A stretch of DNA of 53,224 nucleotides from JAWOJF01 sp046481785 (GCA_046481785.1 JAWOJF010000103.1:1-53224), one strand, 5' to 3'. Shown: positions 1-8,907, counted from the first letter of the stretch. A program made the numbers and translations. Notes: a model not told the origin generated them from the letters alone.

Positions 1-1
1 A

Positions 2-94
2 CTTAATAAAATTGAAAATCACAGAACACCTGATATAGATACAATATTTGACTGCGACAGGGAAACAAGAGAATTTGTAACAGGTTTGAATTAA
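2..94 (+). CDS. C-terminal fragment of an upstream gene, possibly DXR
   Basis: An open frame enters from the left edge and ends at a TAA 91 bases before rseP, giving 30 residues that finish DRETREFVTGLN. The sequence around HRTPDIDTIFDCDRETREFV resembles the C-terminal helix of 1-deoxy-D-xylulose 5-phosphate reductoisomerase, and dxr commonly precedes rseP in bacteria. Both points are suggestive only, because the catalytic part lies outside the window. Confidence 0.45.
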   Translation, partial: LNKIENHRTPDIDTIFDCDRETREFVTGLN

Positions 95-185
95 ATAATC
101 GTATTTATACACGGATAGAAATCGAGTAAGATTACGATTACGAGTAAGAAAACACAAAATTGAAAATAACGGAGAATCTCATTTA

Positions 186-1541
186 ATGGAATATATTATT
201 TATTTTGCTATAACTATCGGAATACTGGTTTTTGTCCACGAGTTCGGGCACTTTGCTGCAGCAAAATTAACCGGAATGCGTGTCGATGTTTTTGCTATCG
301 GCTTTGGTAAAAGATTATTCGGATATAATAAAATAACAGGTTTTACTTTTGGTGATCTTCCTAAGGATTTTGACGGCGAAGGAAATACAGATTACCGGCT
401 TTGCCTGCTTCCGCTTGGCGGCTATGTTAAAATAGCCGGCATGGTTGATGAAAGTTTTGATACGGAGTTTGCCAATAAAGAACCCCAGCCTTATGAATTC
501 CGCTCTAAATCTGTATGGCAGAAAACAATTGTAATTACTGCCGGCGTTATAATGAACCTGCTGCTTGCACTCGCTGTTTTCTGGGGAGTTAATTTTTTCC
601 AGGGAAAACAGATAATACCAACTACAACCATTGGTTATGTTATTCCAAATACAGTAGCAGATTCAGTGGGACTACAATCCGAAGATAAAATTTTAGCTAT
701 AAATGGTAAACCAGTTAATAGCTGGGATGAAGTAAGAAACGAAATTTTTATAAATACCCTTGGAGAAGATGTAACCTTAAAAATTCAAAGAGGTGATCAA
801 ACTTCCTCTGTTATACTTCCGCGTAAGCAGATACCTATGGAAGATGTGGAAACCCCGTTATTTGTACAGGATAGTGTAAGGCCTATAATAACGCAGATAC
901 TTGAAGGCTCACCCGCCGAAAAAGCAGGCGTTATGCCCGGTGATATATTCCTGGAAATGAACGGCACTGAGTTATTCAGCCGTATACAGGCTACAGAAAT
1001 AATTACTGCAAATAAGGATAAGGCAGTTGCTCTTACTGTTTTAAGGAATGAGGATACTGTAAAAACTGCTGTTACTCCTTCAATTGATGGTAAGATAGGA
1101 ATTGGTATAAGTGAAGTTTACCTCGGACATGTTGACTACAGAACATATGGCCCGTTTGAATCAGTATATTACGGCTGGCTTGAAATTGTAAGAATGACCG
1201 ACCTTACCTTCAGCATGTTCGGAAAAGTGTTTGCCGGCGATATTGAATTCGGCAAAGCATTCGGCGGCCCTATAAAAATTGCTCAGATTGCTACAACATC
1301 TGCGGACAGGGGCATACTAAGCTTTCTTTATTTTCTTGCATTGTTAAGTTTAAGTCTTGCAATAATTAATATAATGCCCTTCCCCGTATTAGACGGCGGC
1401 CATCTGATAATGATATGGATTGAAGGTGCAATGAAACGGGAGATACCGGTTAAAATAAAAGTAGCAATTCAAAATACCGGGTTTATTCTTCTGCTCCTTT
1501 TAATGGCATTTATTATTTATAATGATATTTTAAATTTGTAA
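186..1541 (+). CDS. rseP: RseP-type site-2 zinc metalloprotease
   Basis: This inner-membrane protease cuts substrates within the membrane; in the RseP family the classic role is clipping anti-sigma factors and signal-peptide remnants. The zinc motif HEFGH is at residues 18-22 in the first membrane helix. The second active-site motif, LDGGHL, is near residue 403 in a C-terminal helix. Two PDZ-like segments lie between, around 140-210 and 225-310, each with an 'aGl..GD.il.ing' pattern. The length of 451 fits the family. GGAG sits 11 bases before the ATG. The gene follows a possible dxr tail, a conserved neighbourhood. No anti-sigma gene is in the window, so the substrate is unknown. Confidence 0.95.
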   Translation: MEYIIYFAITIGILVFVHEFGHFAAAKLTGMRVDVFAIGFGKRLFGYNKITGFTFGDLPKDFDGEGNTDYRLCLLPLGGYVKIAGMVDESFDTEFANKEPQPYEFRSKSVWQKTIVITAGVIMNLLLALAVFWGVNFFQGKQIIPTTTIGYVIPNTVADSVGLQSEDKILAINGKPVNSWDEVRNEIFINTLGEDVTLKIQRGDQTSSVILPRKQIPMEDVETPLFVQDSVRPIITQILEGSPAEKAGVMPGDIFLEMNGTELFSRIQATEIITANKDKAVALTVLRNEDTVKTAVTPSIDGKIGIGISEVYLGHVDYRTYGPFESVYYGWLEIVRMTDLTFSMFGKVFAGDIEFGKAFGGPIKIAQIATTSADRGILSFLYFLALLSLSLAIINIMPFPVLDGGHLIMIWIEGAMKREIPVKIKVAIQNTGFILLLLLMAFIIYNDILNL

Positions 1542-1550
1542 TGATTTCTC

Positions 1551-1579
1551 TTCCCCCTTGTCCCATGTAAAAGGGGGAA
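1551..1579 (+). terminator. hairpin after rseP, terminator-like
   Basis: TTCCCCCTT pairs with AAGGGGGAA around a short loop, ten bases after the rseP stop. There is no T-run after it, so it may be an mRNA 3'-end stabiliser or a repeat remnant rather than a canonical intrinsic terminator. Confidence 0.4.
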
Positions 1580-1873
1580 TACAAAAAGTTTATGCAAGAG
1601 TGCAAGTTAAAAGATGGTGTAATTATCTTTAAAAGAATTCTTCAACCCACTCTCGCAAACCGGACTGGCCCCAGCGGGCTCTATTTACATTGCCATAAGA
1701 TCAAACATCGTCATTGATACTTAATTGTTGCAGGTAAGCAAGTTTATATCTTACTTTATGGTTCATATAAGCCGGCTATCCTTAAATTTCTGCACTACAA
1801 ATATTTCCCTTACAAACCATTTTTATTATAGCTAATTTTCTAATGTGAATTTGAATTCTTCTGTACGGGGAAA
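1580..1873. other. intergenic stretch without recognisable features
   Basis: About 290 bases with no convincing reading frame on either strand, no strong palindrome and no clear promoter. GGGG lies seven bases before the ATG of the next gene. Confidence 0.5.
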
Positions 1874-3055
1874 ATGAAGACTATTACATACACATTAAAA
1901 AACGGTGATTATACTTCCGGCAAATTCTACCATGACCTCCACCATTTTACAAACGATGTCTTAAATAAAACAAACATTCGTTTTTCTTTTGAAACGGATA
2001 ATTTCAGGTCTTTTCTTGCGGAAAATGGATATGAAAAACTCCGTACTAAAGAGGAATATTTTTTTGAGCTTTTAATGATCGGCGTTTTCTGGATACAGTA
2101 TAGTGATGCTGCGGTAAAACTTGGCTCTTCTGCTCAAAAATTATTGCAGTACCTTGTTGAATTGAGAGACAAAAATAAAAAACTTAAAATATATGTTGAT
2201 TATCTCAGGGGTATTCTTTCTACAATAATCATTTATAAAAACCTCCAGCCCGAAGGATATCCTGCCGAAGCCTCATTTAAAAATTTTATTTTATTAATTA
2301 ATTGGTTGTCGGCAACCGGCGAATTTAAAGAAGAAGTAAAAAGATTTTTATTGTGGAAGGAATATTTCAGCTCCTCCGGTGAACTCCACACTGCGGCAGC
2401 AATTAATGATACAATTAAACTTGCTCAATGGTTTAAATCAATAAGTGAACAAGCCTTAGGCAGATATACACACAATGTTGAATCTTTTTTAAAGAGTGAA
2501 TTTAAGAACCACCTCTGGAAAGAAGATATAATATTTTGTGCAAGAGGCAGAGTTGAATACCACATGAACATGTTTGGTTCTGAAATTATGAACAGAGCAT
2601 TTAAAGAAGATTTTTTTAATGCCGGTAAAAGAGCAGTACTGCTTCCTGCCTGTATGAGAGCTTTACCTGACAAATTGTGTAAAGCAAAAAGATTTGGTTT
2701 GGATTATATATGTACAGGCTGTACGCCAGGCTGCAGAGTTCACCAGTTAAATATGCTGGGCGAAAAAGACAACTTTAAAGTGTACATAATCCCTCACTCA
2801 TCCGATTTTTCACAATGGCTCCGGGAACGGGGTGTTAATTCCGGCGTTGGTACTGTGGGCGTGGCTTGTATAAATAATCTTATTTCGGGCGGACTTGAAC
2901 TGAAATCGCTGGATATTCCGGCTCAATGTGTCCTTCTTGATTACTGCGGCTGTAAAAATCACTGGGATAAAGAAGGAATTCCAACCGATTTAAATATTAA
3001 CCAATTAAAAACGATAATGAATAAAGAAGTGAATGTAGAAACTACTATTTGTTAA
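1874..3055 (+). CDS. DUF116 family cysteine-rich protein
   Basis: The function of DUF116 is unknown. The C-terminal half carries the family's cysteine signatures in order: LPACMR, then CTGCTPGCRVHQ, GVACINNL and CVLLDYCGCKNHW. This pattern suggests metal or Fe-S binding (inference). The N-terminal 200 residues are helical and not recognised. SD GGGG stands seven bases upstream of the ATG. A small RsbRD-like gene follows 62 bases downstream on the same strand and is probably co-transcribed. No signal peptide or membrane helix is seen, so a cytoplasmic location is likely. Confidence 0.85.
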   Translation: MKTITYTLKNGDYTSGKFYHDLHHFTNDVLNKTNIRFSFETDNFRSFLAENGYEKLRTKEEYFFELLMIGVFWIQYSDAAVKLGSSAQKLLQYLVELRDKNKKLKIYVDYLRGILSTIIIYKNLQPEGYPAEASFKNFILLINWLSATGEFKEEVKRFLLWKEYFSSSGELHTAAAINDTIKLAQWFKSISEQALGRYTHNVESFLKSEFKNHLWKEDIIFCARGRVEYHMNMFGSEIMNRAFKEDFFNAGKRAVLLPACMRALPDKLCKAKRFGLDYICTGCTPGCRVHQLNMLGEKDNFKVYIIPHSSDFSQWLRERGVNSGVGTVGVACINNLISGGLELKSLDIPAQCVLLDYCGCKNHWDKEGIPTDLNINQLKTIMNKEVNVETTIC

Positions 3056-3117
3056 ATATTCTCTTCCTTTTGAGAGATGATTGAATCTCCGGGAGAGGAT
3101 TAGGAAGAACTACTATT

Positions 3118-3567
3118 ATGTTACTATCAGAAATACTTGAAAAAAATAAAGAAGAAATAATTACAGATTCTGTTAACTTACTCTGCTGTATAAGACTTAA
3201 ACATTATAATTCATCAAGTAATGTTGAAAACAGGCAGCGTTTTGAAACTTTGTTTAAGCTGACAATAAAATGTATTCAAACGAAAAGTATTCTCCCTATT
3301 ATTGAATACTCTGAAGGAGTAGCAAAACAAAGATTTGAAGATGGTTTTGATTTCCACGAAGTACATACTGCTTTTAATATACTTGAGGAGACTATCTGGA
3401 AAAAGGTTGCAGAGAATATAAGCTCTGCAGGACTTAGCGAAGCCCTGGCACTTATCAGTACAATTCTTGGTTCTGGAAAGGAAGCTCTTGCAAGTACATA
3501 TATTTCTTTGGCAGGCAAAAATCCTAAACGCTCTTTTGATCTTTCTGCATTGATAAGCCGGAACTGA
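3118..3567 (+). CDS. RsbRD N-terminal-like sensory protein
   Basis: A 149-residue all-helical protein with the layout of the RsbT co-antagonist RsbRD N-terminal domain: an N-terminal 'seIl..nkeeIi..sv.l', a central 'F....F..vhtAfnilee.iw', and a C-terminal helix. In characterised RsbR proteins this region is a sensor of the stressosome, but this protein has no STAS output domain, so it can act only through partners. AGGAAG precedes the ATG. It probably forms an operon with the DUF116 gene. The assignment is by pattern and moderately sure. Confidence 0.6.
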   Translation: MLLSEILEKNKEEIITDSVNLLCCIRLKHYNSSSNVENRQRFETLFKLTIKCIQTKSILPIIEYSEGVAKQRFEDGFDFHEVHTAFNILEETIWKKVAENISSAGLSEALALISTILGSGKEALASTYISLAGKNPKRSFDLSALISRN

Positions 3568-3609
3568 TTAAACAATACCGGCTTTCATGCTTTTCCAGGT
3601 AATAATACT

Positions 3610-4263
3610 TCAGGATTTTTTTAATTTATCCTTAAAAACCTTCTTGAACTTTTCCACTTTTGGTCCGATTACAAATGAGCAGTATCCCTGGTTAGGATTC
3701 TTTTCGTAATAATCCTGGTGATAAGCTTCGGCTTTATAAAATTTTGTTAAAGGTGAGATCTCCGTTACAATGGGTTTATCCCATGCACCCGATTTATTAA
3801 GCTCTTCCTTATAACCCTCGGCTTTTTGTTTTTGTTCATCATCATGATAAAAAATAACTGAGCGGTACTGCGGCCCCACATCATTTCCCTGCCTGTTTAA
3901 AGTAGTAGGATCATGAGTACGCCAGAATATTTCAAGAAGTTCATCATAAGTAACAACAGCAGGATCATAATATATCTGTGTTACTTCGGCATGACCTGTA
4001 TTCCCGTTACATACTTCCTCGTAGGTGGGATTATCTACTTGTCCCCCCGCATAACCTGAAATAACCTCATGAACGCCGTCAACTATTTCAAAGATTGCTT
4101 CTGTACACCAAAAACAGCCGGACCCGAATGTTGCTGTCTGCAGATTTTTATCCATATTTTCTTCCATATTTACCTTTTCCTCTACTGATGATTTAGCCTG
4201 GTTGCATCCTGCAAATACTATTAAAGATAAAATTATTGATAACAGATTCTTAAAAGTATTCAT
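3610..4263 (-). CDS. msrA: Peptide-methionine (S)-S-oxide reductase MsrA, lipoprotein form
   Basis: MsrA reduces methionine-S-sulfoxide in proteins. The catalytic motif GCFWC puts the nucleophilic Cys at residue 50, and a likely resolving Cys is at 195 in the NQGYCSF segment near the C terminus. The N terminus is a lipoprotein signal, a hydrophobic stretch followed by lipobox FAGC with Cys20. The enzyme should therefore be anchored outside the cytoplasm and repair envelope proteins. Family signatures YDPAVVTYDELLEIFWRTHDPT (split here only for description) and GPQYRS are present. An MsrB is not adjacent, so methionine-R-sulfoxide repair is encoded elsewhere or absent. Confidence 0.95.
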   Translation of the reverse strand: MNTFKNLLSIILSLIVFAGCNQAKSSVEEKVNMEENMDKNLQTATFGSGCFWCTEAIFEIVDGVHEVISGYAGGQVDNPTYEEVCNGNTGHAEVTQIYYDPAVVTYDELLEIFWRTHDPTTLNRQGNDVGPQYRSVIFYHDDEQKQKAEGYKEELNKSGAWDKPIVTEISPLTKFYKAEAYHQDYYEKNPNQGYCSFVIGPKVEKFKKVFKDKLKKS

Positions 4264-4372
4264 AATTATACCTTGTTTTGTTATACAACAAAAATCGTTA
4301 TTGGCAATTACTTATGTATAACAGTTTTATAACTTTAGGTATACAATTTTAAGACTATAATAGTTTCAGAAA

Positions 4373-4831
4373 TTAGTAAGGCCACCTCAGCACCATCAAA
4401 ATAACTGCAATAACAGGGGCTGCTGTAGCAATAGTCCCCCATAAATCCCATTGTTTTGAAAGACTATCATATTCCTGCCTGTTAAAACCGGGGGATTCAG
4501 TCATTGCAAGCAGTTTCTTCTGAATAGGAACTAATTTAGCCATAAAAGCAAATCCGGATATAATAACTAAAACAATGGACCATAAAATCCACCCGGTTGA
4601 AAAGGGGTAACCGTAAATGCCCATAGCACCGAAACCAAATATAATCAGGCCGGTAACACCGGGCATAGTAAACATCCTGTCAGCCCTGATTATACCCCGT
4701 AATGTATGAGCCATAATAGCAGGGTTATTACTTTTATCAGCATGCCTTTTCCAGAATACTGCTACAATTATGTTTCCAAGGAAAAGGATAACAAAAATAA
4801 CATGCAGAAGCTTCATAATAAGAGCGCCCAT
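4373..4831 (-). CDS. DUF2269-like integral membrane protein
   Basis: A protein of 152 residues with four predicted membrane helices and little else. The opening MGALIMKLLHVIFVILFLGN and the later ADRMFTMPGVTGLIIFG match the DUF2269 pattern of small membrane proteins of unknown role. The reading frame stays open for eleven codons upstream, but GGAG six bases before the internal ATG at 4831 shows that this is the start. It lies on the same strand as msrA, 109 bases upstream of it, so they may share a transcript. No catalytic residues are apparent. Confidence 0.75.
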   Translation of the reverse strand: MGALIMKLLHVIFVILFLGNIIVAVFWKRHADKSNNPAIMAHTLRGIIRADRMFTMPGVTGLIIFGFGAMGIYGYPFSTGWILWSIVLVIISGFAFMAKLVPIQKKLLAMTESPGFNRQEYDSLSKQWDLWGTIATAAPVIAVILMVLRWPY

Positions 4832-4973
4832 TTTATCTCCGATTTTTAAATGTGGTATAAACAAATATAAGTACTAATTAGTGTATTTGTAAATTGAGGA
4901 GGGAACACAAAAGCCGGCGCCTGAGCTGGCTCAAACGTGTGTTAAAATCATTATGTACTTACCAAACATCTCG

Positions 4974-5185
4974 AAGAGGCTGTTGCAGAACTACAACTTC
5001 TGTCATTCCCACTTGTCGGGATCTCACCGCCGCATTTGCGTTGAGATTCCTCAGTCGAATCCGCCGAGGCGGACTTCGGAATGACAATTCCGGATTCTGC
5101 AACAGACCCTAAATGTCGTGGCAATAAATAAACAATCTCTTTCAAGGAGAAGACATTTAAATTATTAGTTCTGCAACACACTCTT
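4974..5185. repeat. MITE-like element with 19-bp imperfect inverted ends
   Basis: The left end AAGAGGCTGTTGCAGAACT (4974-4992) is matched by the reverse complement of 5167-5185 at 17 of 19 positions. A second, inner inverted copy of TTCTGCAACAG lies at 5095-5105. Between them is a nested palindrome in which TGTCATTCC (left) faces GGAATGACA (right), with CCGCCGAGGCGG near its centre. The stretch 4894-5219 holds no gene; the short open frames across it run through the palindrome and are not credible. It resembles the mobile palindromic repeats common in Bacteroidota-like genomes. Confidence 0.7.
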
Positions 5186-5220
5186 AATCGGGATATTAAC
5201 CTTTACCATAATTCTATTAC

Positions 5221-6354
5221 TTAAAACACCGGTTCGGGTATATTTTTGTACCTGATATTACTACTGTTAAGCCGGAATGATTTTATAATGCTTTTTGTAT
5301 TTAAGTCAATCCATATTTCCGCTTCGGGTTTTAACGAAATAACATTATACAATATATCTGCCCCCTTAACATTTTTTTTATTTTTTATCATCGCTTCAGT
5401 TAGTATAACTTTTATTTTATCAGATGTATATTCCGATTTAACTATATGATTTCCTGCATTTTCAAGTTTTACCATCGGTATTTCACTTATATACATATCA
5501 GTAGGAAGGATATAATTTATAAATTTATTACTTCTGCTTTTACCGCTGATTGAACCTGCAAGTTCATTTGAATTTATAAGATCAATAACCTGTTTTATCT
5601 CATTCGGATTCTTTTTAAAGACTGACAAAAATAATCCTTTGCCTGTATCAATTGTATAAAGTGAATTTATGGAATGCTTTTTTAAAAAATCCGCAAACTG
5701 AATTGATGAAAAAAGTATAAATAAATACAACGCGGATACAAGAATTGTTTTTCCTTTAATGCCCGGCTTAAAATTTGGAAATATTTTTAGGTATGGTATT
5801 TTAACAGGGAGAAACATACCGGTACTATCTTTATATTTTTTATAAGCCTCTCCAAACTTTACCTCACATTCGTTTTCTTCGGTTATTGCAAGGTAATAAT
5901 AAACAAACATGAGAGTAATAAACATTATCAGTACCAAATACCGGGGCCATAAAATAAGCAGTCCAAAACTGCAAAGCATAAATGCCGAATATTGCGGATG
6001 CCTTATATATTTATATAACCCGCCCAGCACAATTCCTTTTTTAAATATTTTTGAGTAATAAACCTGTCCCGCACAAATAAAAAAAATCAAAAGCCCGGTG
6101 CCGGCCATAACAGCCCCCGCAGGTCTAAGCATGTTAATCCATACTGACTTTGTATCTTCTACAAGATGGGGAAGAAAAAATGCCGTTATCCATGATACAG
6201 AAGGATAATTATCAAGAAGCTCCAGCCCGGGCTGATACACTGAATAAAAATAAACTGCAAAGGGACTTGCCATGTATAAAAATTCAAACCCTATTAGCGC
6301 ATAAAATGCAAAGGTTGTCCAGAATGTCTTTTTTATAGCTGATTGTGTTTTCAT
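5221..6354 (-). CDS. Membrane protein with isoprenylcysteine methyltransferase-like (PEMT/ICMT) domain
   Basis: Six or seven membrane helices cover residues 1-230. The ICMT/phospholipid methyltransferase signature is clear: GGLYKYIRHPQYSAF near 106, then ITEENECEVKFGEAYKKY near 155. In the family these residues bind S-adenosylmethionine and the lipid-like acceptor. The C-terminal 150 residues, after the last helix, form a soluble domain that I do not recognise, so the protein is longer than a simple ICMT. The natural acceptor cannot be inferred. It stands alone, with a repeat downstream and the PAP2 gene upstream on the same strand. Confidence 0.7.
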   Translation of the reverse strand: MKTQSAIKKTFWTTFAFYALIGFEFLYMASPFAVYFYSVYQPGLELLDNYPSVSWITAFFLPHLVEDTKSVWINMLRPAGAVMAGTGLLIFFICAGQVYYSKIFKKGIVLGGLYKYIRHPQYSAFMLCSFGLLILWPRYLVLIMFITLMFVYYYLAITEENECEVKFGEAYKKYKDSTGMFLPVKIPYLKIFPNFKPGIKGKTILVSALYLFILFSSIQFADFLKKHSINSLYTIDTGKGLFLSVFKKNPNEIKQVIDLINSNELAGSISGKSRSNKFINYILPTDMYISEIPMVKLENAGNHIVKSEYTSDKIKVILTEAMIKNKKNVKGADILYNVISLKPEAEIWIDLNTKSIIKSFRLNSSNIRYKNIPEPVF

Positions 6355-6393
6355 TTAATTTTTTTTACTTAAGAGTTAATCTTATAGTTATTA

Positions 6394-7266
6394 TTAAAAA
6401 GATAAATTAAGGTTTATACCTTTATAATCATTATTTATAACAGGAGAAACCGTCAGTAAATTGTCATTACCATCAAGAGTAAAACGAACTAAGCCCGGAG
6501 AGACGTTTGCAGTGGCTCCGGGTGAAGAAAAGTTTGTTTTATCCCATTCATCACGAAAATTTTTTCCGGTTGTTGATCCGATTGCATAGCCCATTAGTAG
6601 TCCCGAAACGATATCAGAAAACCAGTGCATGGTATTATTATCGTGTACTGTTACGCCATAAAAGAGATAGCTTAGATAAAGTAACCCTGCTATTTTTATT
6701 GCTGTATTTTCTTTATAAAAGAATATTAAGCTTGATACCATCGCAGTGTTTGTACATAAATGTCCGGAAGGCCATCCATAATGAATGCCGCCTCTTAAAA
6801 ATCCAAAAAGAAATTCTTTGCTTGCTTCTTCATCAGCATAAATCTCCGGTGAAGGGTTAGGCCTTCCGGTAACTGCTTTTAAAAGGCTGGAGTATACAGC
6901 AGAAATTAATACTGCCTGGATAACAGCCGAACCGGCTGCTTTTTCTTTAGATGAATTTTGAGTTTCCCCATACAGGTATATTCCGCCACCGAGTATTACG
7001 GGGACTAAATAACCCATTCCAACCGCAGGATCAAAAAAAGAACTGTAGCCGTTCTCTGCAAAATAATTGTGTACCTGGTTATCTGTTCCTGTATGTATTA
7101 AAGCATATGTGGATAAAATACCCGCCCCATGTAAAACAAGATTTAAACCGCTAAAACTTTTTACGGAATTACTGCCGATATTAGAAAAAGGATTAAGTTT
7201 TCTCTGGGCATAATTGTTAAAAAAACAAATTATTGTTAATAATAAAGCTATTGTTATTGATTTCAT
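6394..7266 (-). CDS. PAP2-family phosphatase, exported
   Basis: The three PAP2 motifs are present in order: KAVTGRPNP, WPSGH, and HWFSDIVSG preceded by a short HDNN segment. The usual SR of motif three (SRx5H) is not seen; the sequence there is VTVHDNNTMHWFSD. The family removes phosphate from lipid phosphates such as undecaprenyl or phosphatidate. The N terminus is a signal peptide ending near NNYAQ. An open frame allows a TTG start three codons upstream, but the ATG at 7266 has AGG at SD distance. The upstream region carries a 12-bp direct repeat with 21-bp period, followed by an AraC-type regulator gene. Confidence 0.8.
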   Translation of the reverse strand: MKSITIALLLTIICFFNNYAQRKLNPFSNIGSNSVKSFSGLNLVLHGAGILSTYALIHTGTDNQVHNYFAENGYSSFFDPAVGMGYLVPVILGGGIYLYGETQNSSKEKAAGSAVIQAVLISAVYSSLLKAVTGRPNPSPEIYADEEASKEFLFGFLRGGIHYGWPSGHLCTNTAMVSSLIFFYKENTAIKIAGLLYLSYLFYGVTVHDNNTMHWFSDIVSGLLMGYAIGSTTGKNFRDEWDKTNFSSPGATANVSPGLVRFTLDGNDNLLTVSPVINNDYKGINLNLSF

Positions 7267-7339
7267 CTTAAACAACCTACTGTTATTTTTTTATTGTTAG
7301 GGGCGAAATTACAGCGGTTGTTATAGAATTTCTCTTAAG

Positions 7340-7372
7340 CCGATAGGATTGTTACCGTTCCCGATAGGATTG
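7340..7372 (-). promoter_or_regulatory. Two-site direct-repeat operator, AraC-type spacing
   Basis: CCGATAGGATTG occurs exactly twice, at 7340-7351 and 7361-7372, so the repeat period is 21 bp, two helical turns. AraC-family regulators typically bind such direct half-sites. On the minus strand the sites lie 74-106 bases upstream of the PAP2 start and 29 bases before TAATTTCG (7304-7311), a one-mismatch version of the TAnnTTTG -7 box. The AraC-like gene at 7387 is adjacent. The repeat is seen directly; the binding protein is inferred. Confidence 0.6.
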
Positions 7373-7386
7373 AAGAATATCTGTAC

Positions 7387-8493
7387 TTATCCTGGTGTGT
7401 TTGTTTTACTGCATGACTTTTTATATTCGGAAGGGGTCATATTCATTGCTTTTTTAAAAACGGTGTTAAAGGAGGAAACCGAACTGAATCCGGCTTCATA
7501 TCCTATTGCCGCAATAGAATAGTTGTCTTTTTCAGAAGCTGCTAAAAGTTTTTTTGCTTCTTCTATCCTGTATCCGTTTATAAACTCAAAAAAATTCTGG
7601 TTCAGCCTCTCATTTATTACCTGTGATAAATGGTAACCGGGAACAGAGAGAAGGTTTGCTAAAGACTGCAGTGTAAGATTTTCCCGGAGATATGGTTGTT
7701 TTTCTTCCATTATTTTAATTAGACGGTTATAATAGCTGTCCGACATTTCCGGCGTAAGTGCTGATTTGGCATATTTCTTTTTAATTTCTTTCTTACCATT
7801 TCCGGAAATTATTCCGATTAATATTTCCGGCTGCTTTAGTGCAAAATATCCCATAAGGTAAATAAAAACAGCCAGTAAAACCCACATGTAGTGCCTTGGT
7901 TCAAAATCTATTAACTCAACTAATAAAAACAGGAACCATACAATTAACTGCCCCCACAGCAAAAATCTGAGCCAGTTAAGATTTATTTTCTCAATATGTG
8001 AAAAGTTCTGTTCTATATTTTTCCGGTGTTCTTTAATAAGACGGAGTGAATAATACAGATAGAATAAAACCTGGGCTGCTATAAATGCCGTAATTATATT
8101 AAGTAAAATATGCCAATTATATTCAGTAATATCTGTAATTAATAATGGGACTATCAAAAGAAATGAAATACCAAACGGAATAAAGTGTCTTGCATCTTTA
8201 ATGCTGAATCCGGAATGTCTGCCTGTTAATACTTTTATATAGTAGTATAAAAGAGGTGGTAAAAGAAAAAACATCATATGAATTATATACTCATTATGAA
8301 AACCGCCATTGTGTGGGGTTATCTTAAATTTGGCATGAGGTATAATCATTATTGTAAAGAGGAGAAGAATAACGCCAAGAATTATGTTTGCAGTCCTGTT
8401 TCCCCGTTTCTGCGTAAACAAAATAATTGTAAGGAATAAACCCTGAACAATTCCAGCAATAAGAATAATACTTATATATAGATTTGAATCCAT
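7387..8493 (-). CDS. Membrane-anchored AraC-family transcriptional regulator
   Basis: Residues 1-225 form seven hydrophobic helices. The C-terminal 110 residues are a double helix-turn-helix of the AraC/XylS type: SLANLLSVPGYHLSQVINE, then IAAIGYEAGFSSVSSFNTVF, ending in the signature KKAMNMTPSEYKKS. The protein therefore probably senses a membrane or outside signal and binds DNA from the inner membrane face. Its likely target is the neighbouring PAP2 gene, whose promoter has a two-turn direct repeat. The combination of a seven-helix sensor and AraC output is common in Bacteroidota. The ligand is unknown. Confidence 0.85.
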   Translation of the reverse strand: MDSNLYISIILIAGIVQGLFLTIILFTQKRGNRTANIILGVILLLFTIMIIPHAKFKITPHNGGFHNEYIIHMMFFLLPPLLYYYIKVLTGRHSGFSIKDARHFIPFGISFLLIVPLLITDITEYNWHILLNIITAFIAAQVLFYLYYSLRLIKEHRKNIEQNFSHIEKINLNWLRFLLWGQLIVWFLFLLVELIDFEPRHYMWVLLAVFIYLMGYFALKQPEILIGIISGNGKKEIKKKYAKSALTPEMSDSYYNRLIKIMEEKQPYLRENLTLQSLANLLSVPGYHLSQVINERLNQNFFEFINGYRIEEAKKLLAASEKDNYSIAAIGYEAGFSSVSSFNTVFKKAMNMTPSEYKKSCSKTNTPG

Positions 8494-8581
8494 TTTAAAA
8501 AAAATTTTCCCTGATTAAAAATAGGGAAAATACTTTCTATCAGCTAAAAGATTATCGCAAGTTTATTTGTAGTACTCAGTG

Positions 8582-8907
8582 CTGTCCAAAATAAAATTAT
8601 TATTATAATAATACTCCTGAATAGAGGGAGAATCCGGATTTTTTTTATTATCATCAAATCGATCCTCAATCTATCGTCCCTACGGGACTTTATTTCATTC
8701 TGTAATTTATTCTATAAACGTTTAATCCCTGCGGAATTGTAATAATTACAGGAATACAAGGACTTATACCATAAACAGGTAACTATATGTTAAGGTATAA
8801 TATATATTGCTGTTTTAAGTCCCGTCAGGGACGTTATCTTTATAGATATAGGTAATCTCAATATTTGCAAGTTCCGTAGGAACGAAACAAATTATTATTT
8901 TGGACAG
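8582..8907. repeat. 326-bp repeat element with 13-bp perfect inverted ends and REP-like palindromes
   Basis: CTGTCCAAAATAA at 8582-8594 is exactly inverted at 8895-8907. Inside are small palindromes of one type: GTCCCTACGGGAC (8676-8688), GTCCCGTCAGGGAC (8819-8832) and GTTCCGTAGGAAC (8871-8883), plus a weaker TCCCTGCGGAA near 8726. No reading frame is present. It is probably a non-autonomous mobile element or REP cluster. No target-site duplication is visible. The rest of 8494-9004 is AT-rich and shows nothing else. Confidence 0.7.

Noticed and set aside
4894..5181. Overlapping open frames on both strands across the repeat
   Set aside because: They translate a palindromic repeat, have no SD and no recognisable composition.
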